A stretch of 23,948 bases of DNA from CAXMST01 sp038206985 (GCA_038206985.1 JBBRAH010000044.1:1-23948), one strand, 5' to 3'; numbered from the stretch's first letter, positions 15,394 through 22,439 are shown. Notes: generated from the letters alone by a model not told the origin. Translations and numbers: made by a program.

Positions 15394-16979
15394 GCGCCGG
15401 GCTCACAGCCGCCCGTGCCGCCCGTGGCTACGCGTTCGGCCTCGGTCCGTTCCTGCGCCGCCCGCTCGCCCTCCAATCGTGCGCGGGACGCGTCCGCGAG
15501 CGGCTCGGACGCCGCGAGGAGTCCTTCTGCGATCTGCTCGAGCATGCTGTGTACGGCAACCTCCGCAGCCCCTACCGGCCGCTGCTCGCGGCGGCCGGAG
15601 CGGAGTTCGGCGACGTCGCCGCGCTGATCTCGGGGCACGGGATCGAAGGGGTGCTCAGCCGCCTGCAAGCGGCCGGGGTGGGGCTCAGCCTCGACGAGTT
15701 CAAGGGACGCGTCCCCGTGGTGCGGGGAGCCCTCGAACTGCATCCGCTCGCCTCGGACTTCGACAATCCGCTGCTGTTGCGCCACTACAGCGGCAGTACC
15801 TCGGGCTCGCGAGGTACCGGATCCAGGGTCGCGGTCGATCTGGACCTACTCGACCTGGAGGCGAGCTACCTGGGCGTCGTCCTGCGGTCCTTCGGGGCCG
15901 TGGACCGCCCCGCGATCGCCTGGCGGGCGGTACCGCCGGGGCTCGCCGGCCTGAAGGGCATGTTGAAGAGAGCGAAGCTCGGTCTCGACACGGGGACCTG
16001 GTTCTCGCCGACCCGCGTCCCCGCCGGGCGGGACGGTCTCCCGTTTCGCGGGCTGCTGGCGGGCACCCTGGCGATCGCCCGGATCTGCGGCCGGCCGATC
16101 CCGCGTCCGCGCGTCCTCGAGCTCGGCGACCCCGGCCCGCTCGCCCGCGGGCTCGCGGCGCTCGCCGAGGCGGGGACCCCGGCTCTACTCGACACAACCT
16201 GGAGCTCCGCGGCACGTCTCGCCGAGGCGGCCCGCGCTGAGGACCTCACGATCACGGGCACGTTGTTTCGCACCGGCGGGGAGTCGGCGACGCCGGGTCG
16301 GGTGGCTGCGCTGGAGGAACGGGGGTGCCTGCACCACACGGCCTACTCGATGGGCGAGATCGGCAGGATCGGCGAGCCGTGCGCCCGGAGGATCGGCGCC
16401 GACGACGTGCACCTGCTCGACGACAAGGTGGCCGTGCTCCAGCCCGGGTTGGCCGCGGGCGACCCCGGCCTCGTGTTGAGCAGCGTGAGCACGAGCGCCC
16501 CGAAGGTGATGCTCAACGTCGAGACTGGCGACCGGGGGGGGATCCGCGAGGCGCAATGCGGCTGCCCGCTCGGTGAGCTCGGCCTGCAGAGGATCCTCAG
16601 TGGCGTGCACAGCCGGGAGAAGCTCACCGCCCAGGGCATGAACTTCGGCGGGAGCCAGATCGCCTGGCTGCTGGAGGAAGCCCTCCCCGCACAACTCGGA
16701 GGCAGCGGCTCCGACTACCAGCTCGTTAGCGGGCTGAACGGCGAGCGGGCGATGGGCGTCGTGGTGGGCCGGGCGGCGATTGCCGATGACGCCCGCATCG
16801 CCGAGATCCTGCTCGAGTCGGTTGCGAGCCTGGGGCCGGCCCAGGCGATGATGGCCGAGCAGTGGCGGCAGGCGGGCGGGGTCGCGGTGCTGCGTCGCGA
16901 GCCCCTCGCCACCAGGAACGGCAAGGTCCAGCAACTACACGTAGTACCAGGGGGGCAGGAGCCCGCGACTCAGCCGTAG
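15390..16979 (+). CDS. LuxE/PaaK-like acyl-activating enzyme
   Basis: A protein of the LuxE acyl-protein synthetase / phenylacetate-CoA ligase-like part of the ANL superfamily, predicted to activate a carboxylate as acyl-adenylate. HYSGSTSGSRGTGSRV is the Ser/Thr/Gly-rich nucleotide loop. Later segments are ITGTLFRTGGESAT, YSMGEIGRIGEPC (compare the Y/F-GxTE of ANL enzymes) and a C-terminal ATRNGKVQQLHVVPG with the family's basic lid end. The first standard start is GTG at 15549 (476 aa). The frame upstream also reads like the family N-terminus (REESFCDLLEHAVYGN), so I extend it to the CTG at 15390, which overlaps the PhyH stop (CTGA) and gives 529 aa. A TGA at 15345 closes the frame, with no ATG, GTG or TTG between. 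Its 3' end overlaps the convergent fusion gene by 10 bp. Confidence 0.78.
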   Translation: MSAGLTAARAARGYAFGLGPFLRRPLALQSCAGRVRERLGRREESFCDLLEHAVYGNLRSPYRPLLAAAGAEFGDVAALISGHGIEGVLSRLQAAGVGLSLDEFKGRVPVVRGALELHPLASDFDNPLLLRHYSGSTSGSRGTGSRVAVDLDLLDLEASYLGVVLRSFGAVDRPAIAWRAVPPGLAGLKGMLKRAKLGLDTGTWFSPTRVPAGRDGLPFRGLLAGTLAIARICGRPIPRPRVLELGDPGPLARGLAALAEAGTPALLDTTWSSAARLAEAARAEDLTITGTLFRTGGESATPGRVAALEERGCLHHTAYSMGEIGRIGEPCARRIGADDVHLLDDKVAVLQPGLAAGDPGLVLSSVSTSAPKVMLNVETGDRGGIREAQCGCPLGELGLQRILSGVHSREKLTAQGMNFGGSQIAWLLEEALPAQLGGSGSDYQLVSGLNGERAMGVVVGRAAIADDARIAEILLESVASLGPAQAMMAEQWRQAGGVAVLRREPLATRNGKVQQLHVVPGGQEPATQP

Positions 16980-18847
16980 ATGGCCTGCAGGCGCGTATAG
17001 AACTCCAGATTGCCGACCCCATGTTCAGGTGGACCGATCCCCGATTGCTTCCAGCCACCGAACGGGGTCTCGACCCCGACGTCAGCGGTCGCCCGATCGA
17101 GCTTCAGCACGCCCGCCTCCGCCCGCTCCAGGAACTCATTCCGGCGCTGAGCGTCTGGGCTGAACAGCGACGCCACCAGGCCCTCGCGCACGCCGTTGAG
17201 GAGCCGGAGAGCGTGCTCGAAATCCCGGGCCGGCTCGAGCACGAGGATCGGAGCGAAGCTCTCGCGCTGCACGATCTCGGCAGCGGGGTCCGAGCAACAA
17301 ACCACGGTCGGCGCCAGGAAGGCGGCGTCGGCGTCGTCCACAGAAGCATCTTCGGTCGTGGCAGTGTCCAGCTCCAGGATCTCGTGGCCCCCCGCGGCGG
17401 TCCGCCGCAACAGCCGCCGCGCCCGCTCCGCGGCTGCCTCATCCACCAGCGGCCCGATCGTGGTGCGCGGATCTTGCGGCGAGCCCTGCACGAGCTCCTC
17501 GGCGCAGACAACCCGCAGTTGCTCGAGCAGTTCGGATTCGGCACCGGCCTCGACGATCACGCGACGGGTGGCGGTGCAGCGCTGCCCCGCGGCGCCGAAC
17601 GCCGCCGGGGCGATCGCGCCCGCCGCTTCGGTGAGGTCGCAGTCACTCCAGACGATCGCGCCATTGTTGCCTCCCAGCTCCGCCTGGAGCGGGATCCGGC
17701 GCCCGGCGCAGATCAGCTGGGCGGCCCAGCCGGCTGCCGAGGATCCGGTGACGGTCGCCGCGTCCACGCCCGGGTGGCTCAGGGTGGCCACTCCGGTCGC
17801 CGCCCCGCCCTCGACGATCGCGAGCAGCCCGTCCGGCAGCCCGGAGCGGGCGAGCAGTGCGGCGAGGGCCGCCGCGACCTTCGCGCCCATCGGATGCGGC
17901 TTCCAGAGCACGGCGTTGCCGAAGGCCAGCGCGGGACCGAGCTTGCCGGCAGCGATGGCCAGCGGATTGTTGTGAGGGGTGAGCAGGGCGACCGTCCCCA
18001 GGGGGCGACGGCGGCTGCGGCCCTCTGGGGTGAGCACGGTTGGGGGCAGCTCGATCGCAGCCGCCAAATCGAGCAGACGCCGCGTGCGCTCGAGCTCGCG
18101 TCCGGCCAGGGCGATCGGCTTGCCCGACTCCGCGGTGATCAGTCGGGCGAGCTGATCCGCGGCGGACGGCTCCGACAGCGCCTCGGCCGCCCTCGCGAGA
18201 GCGGCTCTGACATCCTCGGGGCGAGCCGTCGAGCGTGCGGCGGAGGCAGCCGCTGCGCAGGCATCCAGGTGCGCCGGCACTGCGGCGGCGCCCGCCGGCT
18301 CGACCGGGCCCGTGCCGATCTCCTCGGCATCGGCGTAGCGAGCCGCGCGGGGCTCCATCCACAGGCGCGTGGCCGCCGCGTGCAGCGGGTCGTATGCGGC
18401 TGTCGCGTCGGCGGCGACGATCACCTCGAAGCCGCGCTCGTAAGCCTCCAGGGCGGTCTCTCTGACGCAGGCGTGATGGTGGGTGCCGGCGAGCACCAGG
18501 CGCTCCGCCCCGGCCTCTCGCAGGGCGGGCTCGAGTGCCGGATTTCCGAACGCCCCATAGAAGCGCTTGTGGAAGACCCGCTCCCCCGGTTGCTCTCGGA
18601 GCCCGGGTGGAGGCGCAGCTCCGGGTCCGTCCTCCCGCAGCGCCGCCGCGTGCTCCGGCGGCCAGTGGGGCATGCCGCGCTCGTCGCGAGCCACGACCGT
18701 GCGGATGTGGAAGACGGACTCGTCCCGCTCTCTGAAGCCGGCCAGCAGGCGACCGACCGTTTCGAGCAGCTCTCCGCGGGCCGGCTCGAGCTCGGCCGAA
18801 TCGAGGAACGCCTCCTGGAGATCGACGAGAAGCAGCGCCCGGGTCAT
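16970..18847 (-). CDS. Isochorismatase-like hydrolase fused to aldehyde dehydrogenase
   Basis: A 625-residue two-enzyme fusion. Residues 1 to about 185 are an isochorismatase-like cysteine hydrolase with the triad D9 (LLVDLQEAF), K94 (VFHKRFYGAF) and C127 (GTHHHACVRETA); this family cleaves amides, carbamoyl groups or vinyl ethers. Residues from about 200 to 625 are an aldehyde dehydrogenase with N293/N294 (TPHNNPLA), K316 (WKPHP), general base E390 (LQAELGGNN) and nucleophile C424 (GQRCTA), ending ETPFGGWKQSGIG. The presence of E390 favours NAD(P)-dependent oxidation of a free aldehyde to an acid. Both active sites look complete. A nitrogen-bearing substrate could be deamidated and oxidised in one chain. 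It starts ATGA-overlapped with the IPMDH-like gene upstream, so it is translationally coupled, and converges on the LuxE-like gene. Confidence 0.92.
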   Translation of the reverse strand: MTRALLLVDLQEAFLDSAELEPARGELLETVGRLLAGFRERDESVFHIRTVVARDERGMPHWPPEHAAALREDGPGAAPPPGLREQPGERVFHKRFYGAFGNPALEPALREAGAERLVLAGTHHHACVRETALEAYERGFEVIVAADATAAYDPLHAAATRLWMEPRAARYADAEEIGTGPVEPAGAAAVPAHLDACAAAASAARSTARPEDVRAALARAAEALSEPSAADQLARLITAESGKPIALAGRELERTRRLLDLAAAIELPPTVLTPEGRSRRRPLGTVALLTPHNNPLAIAAGKLGPALAFGNAVLWKPHPMGAKVAAALAALLARSGLPDGLLAIVEGGAATGVATLSHPGVDAATVTGSSAAGWAAQLICAGRRIPLQAELGGNNGAIVWSDCDLTEAAGAIAPAAFGAAGQRCTATRRVIVEAGAESELLEQLRVVCAEELVQGSPQDPRTTIGPLVDEAAAERARRLLRRTAAGGHEILELDTATTEDASVDDADAAFLAPTVVCCSDPAAEIVQRESFAPILVLEPARDFEHALRLLNGVREGLVASLFSPDAQRRNEFLERAEAGVLKLDRATADVGVETPFGGWKQSGIGPPEHGVGNLEFYTRLQAIYG

Positions 18848-19965
18848 CGCCGAGCGGGGGGCGCCGCGCTCGCCAGGGCCTGAGGCAGTCGCCCGCAGAC
18901 GTCCTCGACGATCGCGTCGAGGTCGCTGCCGCCGCCGAGATCAGCGCTTGCCGTACCGGCGCGCAAGGTCTGCATCACGGCCCACTCGATCGCAGCCGCC
19001 TCCCGCTCCAGCGCGAACGACTCACGCAGCAGCATCGCCGCCGACAGCAGATGCGCCGTCGGGTTCGCCTGCCCCGTGCCCGCGAGGTCCCATGCCGCGC
19101 CGTGATTGGTCTGGAAGACGGCGGCCCGGCCGGCATCAAAGCTGGCGCCGAAGCACATGCCCCGCGACCCGAGCAGCACGCCGCCGAGGTCGCTGAGAAT
19201 GTCGCCGAACAGGTTCGGGGTGACGAGCACCCCGAACGAACCGGGGTCCTGCACGAGCCGGTAGGCCGCGAAATCGACGTCGAGGACCTCCAGGGAGATG
19301 TCAGGGGCGGCCTCGCTCAACTCCTCGCCGACAAGGCGCCACAGCCGGCTGATCGAGGGAACTCCGCCGTCCTTGACGATCAGGGCGAGCCGTCCGTCCC
19401 GGGCCGACGCCAGCGCGATGCCGACGCGGATGATCCGGGCGACCTCGCGGCGGCTGTAGGAGAAAGAGTGCTCGGCGATGTGGCCTTCCTGCCGCGCGTC
19501 GGTCTCCCCCCAGCGGCCCTGGTAGACGCCCCCGGATTGCTCGCGGACGACCAGGATGTCGAACGGGACCGGCGCCCCCGCCCGGACCGCCAACCGGGCG
19601 CTGAGCGGACTCAGCTTGCAGAAGAGATCGAAGTGGGCACGAAGCTCATACACCCAGCGCCCGCCGTGCGGTCCGGCCAGCACGGCACCTCCTGAGGCGA
19701 ACATATCCCGGCAGAAGTCGGCGCCCGCATCGGTGAGTGACCCCGCCTTGCTGCTCTCCCCACCGGATGGCCCCTCGAGCAACTGCAGAGCGGTGCCGCC
19801 CGCCTGCTCCAGCGCCGCTAGCACGACCCCGGCCGCCTCGGTCAGCTCCGGGCCGACGCCCTCACCGGGCAGCAGGCCGATCCGAAAGCCGTGGGCCGGA
19901 GGCGCGTGGCGACCGGAGACGGCATCGGTGAGGCGGGCTCTGGGGACGGGCACCGGGCTGATCAT
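18844..19965 (-). CDS. IPMDH-like beta-decarboxylating hydroxyacid dehydrogenase
   Basis: A 373-residue member of the isocitrate/isopropylmalate dehydrogenase family. The opening LLPGEGVGPELTEAA, Y148 in GGVYQG, K198 (LALIVKDGG), D231, and D255/D259 in NLFGDILSDLGGVL supply the metal and catalytic groups. HGAAWDLAGTGQANP holds the adenine-binding loop, and D293 suggests NAD. Of the three malate-binding arginines, R109 (ELRAHFDL) and R141 (VVREQSGG) are kept, but the one in the usual NLRP is Ser here (KLSP, S119). So it is probably not leucine-pathway leuB but acts on another 2-hydroxy-3-carboxy acid, by NAD-linked oxidation and loss of CO2. An N-terminal extension of about 25 residues may mean a later real start. 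It is coupled to the fusion gene by ATGA and lies 27 nt after the nuclease-like gene. Confidence 0.9.
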   Translation of the reverse strand: MISPVPVPRARLTDAVSGRHAPPAHGFRIGLLPGEGVGPELTEAAGVVLAALEQAGGTALQLLEGPSGGESSKAGSLTDAGADFCRDMFASGGAVLAGPHGGRWVYELRAHFDLFCKLSPLSARLAVRAGAPVPFDILVVREQSGGVYQGRWGETDARQEGHIAEHSFSYSRREVARIIRVGIALASARDGRLALIVKDGGVPSISRLWRLVGEELSEAAPDISLEVLDVDFAAYRLVQDPGSFGVLVTPNLFGDILSDLGGVLLGSRGMCFGASFDAGRAAVFQTNHGAAWDLAGTGQANPTAHLLSAAMLLRESFALEREAAAIEWAVMQTLRAGTASADLGGGSDLDAIVEDVCGRLPQALASAAPPARR

Positions 19966-19992
19966 AGGCAGACAGTGCGCGGGGACGAATGG

Positions 19993-20400
19993 TCAGAGCC
20001 GCATGAGCCGGTAGCCGACACGACCGCTCTCGATGGCGTCGCGAACCTGACGCTCGTTCGAGTTCAGGCGACCGCCGCCGGTCTTGATCTCGACCAGGAC
20101 AATGCGCTCAAGGTCGCCCGAGGCGAGACCGTCGAAGACGAGGTAGTCGACCGGCGCCCCGAGAAAGCGCGCGTCGGCCGGGTCGAACTCCGCGGCGAAC
20201 TCACCCAGCAGCGGCGCCATCTGCTCGGCCGCCCGGCCGCCACGGGTCGAGCGGCTACGGCGCGCCGCGTCGCGGCGCGCGTCCTCGAGGTCCTCGCTGT
20301 CGAAGCGGAACACAGCCCTATAGCGGGCAAAGGAGATCGCCAGGCGCGCGAGCGCGAGCAGCGAGACGGTGGTGATGGCAACCAGGACAGGCTCGGACAT
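19993..20400 (-). CDS. Membrane-anchored PD-(D/E)XK, Holliday-junction-resolvase-like protein
   Basis: A 135-residue protein from the ATG at 20400 (MSEPVLVAITT). An upstream GTG/TTG-type extension exists but precedes a clear membrane segment. Residues 4-26 form one hydrophobic helix followed by positive charges (ARYR), so the rest is cytoplasmic. The C-terminal half resembles predicted Holliday-junction-resolvase-related endonucleases (Endonuc_Holl type): GAPVDYLVFDGL with D85, VLVEIKTGGG with E104-x-K106, then NSNERQVRDAI. These are the PD-(D/E)XK elements. The middle (AEQMAPLLGEF) matches the same family. Substrate is unknown; members are found with a TM anchor in many bacteria and need not act in recombination. 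It is the first gene in a minus-strand run with the IPMDH-like gene, and divergent from the methyltransferase across 100 bp. Confidence 0.77.
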   Translation of the reverse strand: MSEPVLVAITTVSLLALARLAISFARYRAVFRFDSEDLEDARRDAARRSRSTRGGRAAEQMAPLLGEFAAEFDPADARFLGAPVDYLVFDGLASGDLERIVLVEIKTGGGRLNSNERQVRDAIESGRVGYRLMRL

Positions 20401-20488
20401 GGGGCGATTGAACGAGGTCACCCGGCGGCACCCGGATTCCTGCAGGCTCGCTTGCACGATGCGGAGGGGCCGGGGCCGGGCGCGGCGG

Positions 20489-20494
20489 TAGGGT
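20489..20494 (+). promoter_or_regulatory. TAGGGT -10 box of the methyltransferase gene
   Basis: TAGGGT matches TANNNT and ends 6 nt before the ATG at 20501, so transcription would start at or next to the start codon. There is no Shine-Dalgarno upstream. No -35 consensus is seen in the GC-rich sequence before it. Confidence 0.5.
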
Positions 20495-20500
20495 CACTCC

Positions 20501-21328
20501 ATGGCCCCCCGTACGTCCGCCGCGATCAGCCCGACCGCTCACTACACCGGTGAGGTCTGGCGCCGCAACGGACTCGGCGACGACGCGCTGGGTACCTGGG
20601 AGGGCCGGCTGCTGCACGCCGGCCTGAGGCCTGCGATGGCGCTCAGCGGAGCATTGGGCGGCGCGACCCTCGAGGGCTTCCTGCTGGCCCGGCATCGACT
20701 GATCGACGGGATCCTCGAAGCGGCGATCGGCGCCGGCCGGATCGGCCGCGTGATCGAGATCGCCGCCGGGATGTCGCCGCGCGGCGTGCGCTTCAGCTCC
20801 CGGAATCCCGAGCTGGAGTACATCGAGGCAGACCTGCCCGCGATGGCGGCGCGCAAGCGGACGGCCCTGGACAGGATCCGCGCCGGAACACCCGGAGATC
20901 GGCACCGCGTAGTCGATCTCGATGCGCTGGCCGAGGATGGGCCGCTGAGCCTGCGGACGCTCGTCGCCGGGCTCGAGCCGGGAATCGGCACGGCGATCGT
21001 CACCGAGGGACTGCTCAACTACTTCCCGCGGGGCCAGGTCGAGGGGCTCTGGTGCCGGATCGCGGCCGCTCTACGCGAGGTGCCCGAGGGCCTGTACGTC
21101 TCCGACATCCACCTGGCCGGCGACGCAACCGGCACCATCGACCGTGCGTTCGCCGCGGGCCTCTCGTTGTTCGTACGAGGCCGAATCCACCTGCACTTCA
21201 GGGACCCGGAAGCAGCGAGAGCCGCCCTCACGAGGGCCGGGTTCGGCAGCGTGGTGCTGCATTCCGGCCGCGAGGGCGGCTCCGCTCCCGGCGCCGAGCG
21301 GGTTCACGTGATCGACGTCTGGCGATAG
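20501..21328 (+). CDS. SAM-dependent methyltransferase, leucine carboxyl methyltransferase-like
   Basis: A 275-residue class I methyltransferase of the LCMT / COG3315 type, which O-methylates carboxyl or hydroxyl groups on small molecules. The N-terminal SPTAHYTGEVWRRNGL is typical of the group. The SAM pocket is VIEIAAGMSPRG (84-95, acidic E86 and Gly-rich loop) and IEADLP (D111). Motif IV-like VTEGLLNYF (167-175) is characteristic. Length is slightly below the usual 280-300. ATG at 20501 is chosen because of the TAGGGT box 6 nt before it. It faces away from the nuclease-like gene and may methylate a product of the neighbouring metabolic genes, but no operon link exists. It ends 16 nt from the convergent 71-residue gene. 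Confidence 0.87.
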   Translation: MAPRTSAAISPTAHYTGEVWRRNGLGDDALGTWEGRLLHAGLRPAMALSGALGGATLEGFLLARHRLIDGILEAAIGAGRIGRVIEIAAGMSPRGVRFSSRNPELEYIEADLPAMAARKRTALDRIRAGTPGDRHRVVDLDALAEDGPLSLRTLVAGLEPGIGTAIVTEGLLNYFPRGQVEGLWCRIAAALREVPEGLYVSDIHLAGDATGTIDRAFAAGLSLFVRGRIHLHFRDPEAARAALTRAGFGSVVLHSGREGGSAPGAERVHVIDVWR

Positions 21329-21344
21329 TTCAGGTGTCTACCGG

Positions 21345-21560
21345 CTACGCCCCGGGCTTGATGCTCTGGGCGCGGTTGCCGACCGACTTCGTCGCGTAGA
21401 CCACGGCGTCGGCGACTGAGCCGATCGCATTGCCGAGATTGCTCACGGCCGTGCTTGCGTGGGTGCGAGCCTCCTCGAGGCTCCTGACCGCCTGGTTTCC
21501 CTGGCGGGTCGCGGTGCCCTTCTGAGCTGCTGTCTGTCGTTCAGTCTTGGTCTGTGTCAT
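21345..21560 (-). CDS. Small helical Ala/Thr/Ser-rich protein of unknown function
   Basis: A 71-residue hypothetical protein. The start MTQTKTERQ at 21560 is supported by AAAGGAG with a 7-nt spacer; the frame continues upstream to 21617, but that part would include a hairpin. The sequence is polar and basic at the N-terminus, then one long amphipathic helix (residues about 24-64: SLEEARTHASTAVSNLGNAI followed by GSVADAVVYATKSVGNRA) with small residues in register. No cysteine and no signal peptide. It recalls phasin-like or apolipophorin-like surface-binding helices, but that is only a style match. An upstream hairpin followed by four T residues suggests attenuation of this gene. Confidence 0.72.
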   Translation of the reverse strand: MTQTKTERQTAAQKGTATRQGNQAVRSLEEARTHASTAVSNLGNAIGSVADAVVYATKSVGNRAQSIKPGA

Positions 21561-21587
21561 GGGTGCGCTCCTTTCATTTCGCAGAAA

Positions 21588-21606
21588 AGGCCGGACATGC
21601 CGGCCT
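21588..21606 (-). terminator. Terminator-like hairpin upstream of the 71-residue gene
   Basis: AGGCCGG (21588-21594) pairs with CCGGCCT (21600-21606), 7 bp with a 5-nt loop. On minus it is followed by TTTTC and then by the AAAGGAG of the small gene. This position, between promoter and ribosome site, fits an attenuator in the gene's own leader. Confidence 0.5.
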
Positions 21607-21657
21607 CCTAACGTCACCTATCCCCTTTATGCCCGTTTCGGGCCCGGGCTAACCCAC

Positions 21658-21701
21658 GTAAACATTCAGGGGTTTACTTATTCTGATGTTTCTGTTAGTT
21701 T
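21658..21701 (+). promoter_or_regulatory. Promoter of the cupredoxin gene with an inverted repeat over the -35
   Basis: In an AT-rich patch unusual for this DNA, TTTACT (21673-21678) and TAGTTT (21696-21701) are 17 nt apart, a good sigma70-type pair. GTAAAC (21658-21663) and GTTTAC (21672-21677) form an inverted repeat with an 8-nt centre that overlaps the -35, a likely operator. The leader to the ATG would be about 108 nt. The region 21618-21815 holds no gene; a small stem GCCCG/CGGGC lies near 21631-21643. Confidence 0.55.
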
Positions 21702-21815
21702 TTCGCCGCGCCTGTGGGCGGTTCGGGACACCACGTTTTCGGGGTGGGCGGCAGGCGACCGGACCGCGTATGCGGGCAACCCAGATCACCATCAATTGAA
21801 GGGAGGAGCACTTTG

Positions 21816-22358
21816 ATGCTCCCACTACGCCGGCTTCGGCCGGCATTGGCGCTTGTCGCGGCAACGGCCGTGATCGCGGTCATTCCCGCCGCAAACGCAG
21901 CGGCTGCCACGACCAACGTCGATATCGTCCTGAAGGGTAAGAAGCTCAAGTTCGAGGGCCCGAAGACGATCAAATCGGGCAACAAGCTGAAGGTGACCAA
22001 CGACACGGATCCCAAGGACATCGGACCGCACACCTTCAGCCTGGTCAAGCCGTCGGTGCTGCCGACGATCAAGTCCGAGAAGGACTTCGACAGGTGCTTC
22101 GCGCCGAAGGCCCTGTGCACCGACATCCTGAAGGCGCATGAGGCCAACTTCAAGAAGGAGACGATCGACAAGCCGATCGTTGACGTCAAGAGGAAGGGCT
22201 GGGACAAGCAGTTCACCAACCGCAAGGTCGGAGACAGCTGGTTCACAGAGGCAAAGGGCGAGACCCACAGCCGGAAGTTCCGTGTGAAGCCCGGCAAGAC
22301 TGTCGGCTTCTTCTGCGCGATCCACCCGGATCTGCAGGGCACGATCAACGTCAAGTAG
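21816..22358 (+). CDS. Secreted cupredoxin-like protein lacking the axial Met
   Basis: A 180-residue exported blue-copper-type protein. Signal peptide: MLPLRRLRPALALVAATAVI and following, cleaved near ANAAAA. The fold begins NVDIVLKGKKLKF and ends in the cupredoxin C-terminal loop. Probable copper ligands are H72 (GPHTFSL), C167 and H170 (FFCAIHPDLQG). In relatives the loop reads C-x-x-H-P-x-M; here the Met position is L173, so the copper would be three-coordinate and of high potential, if copper binds. An insert with C94 and C101 may form a disulfide. ATG at 21816 follows GGAGG by about 10 nt; an open frame further upstream lacks any signal. The multicopper oxidase follows by 81 nt, so the two may share electrons or copper supply. 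Confidence 0.86.
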   Translation: MLPLRRLRPALALVAATAVIAVIPAANAAAATTNVDIVLKGKKLKFEGPKTIKSGNKLKVTNDTDPKDIGPHTFSLVKPSVLPTIKSEKDFDRCFAPKALCTDILKAHEANFKKETIDKPIVDVKRKGWDKQFTNRKVGDSWFTEAKGETHSRKFRVKPGKTVGFFCAIHPDLQGTINVK

Positions 22359-22378
22359 CCGAAGCCCGACGATTGGCC

Positions 22379-22408
22379 GCCCGCCCAACCTCGCTGGTTG
22401 AGGCGGGC
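22379..22408 (+). terminator. Strong hairpin between cupredoxin and multicopper oxidase genes
   Basis: GCCCGCCCAACC (22379-22390) pairs with GGTTG-A-GGCGGGC (22396-22408): 12 bp with one bulged A and a 5-nt loop. No T-run follows on plus, so it may be a partial terminator or a processing or stability element that sets a lower oxidase level than cupredoxin. Confidence 0.5.
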
Positions 22409-22439
22409 AGCCACCGTCGTCGGGTCGCGAGCGAAAGGA

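Noticed and set aside
16862..18883. A 673-codon plus frame antisense to the isochorismatase-ALDH fusion
   Set aside because: It is long only because stop codons are rare in GC-rich DNA; both enzyme active sites are on the minus strand.
21714..21815. Upstream extension of the cupredoxin frame
   Set aside because: It would place 34 polar residues before the signal peptide; GGAGG and ATG at 21816 fit better.
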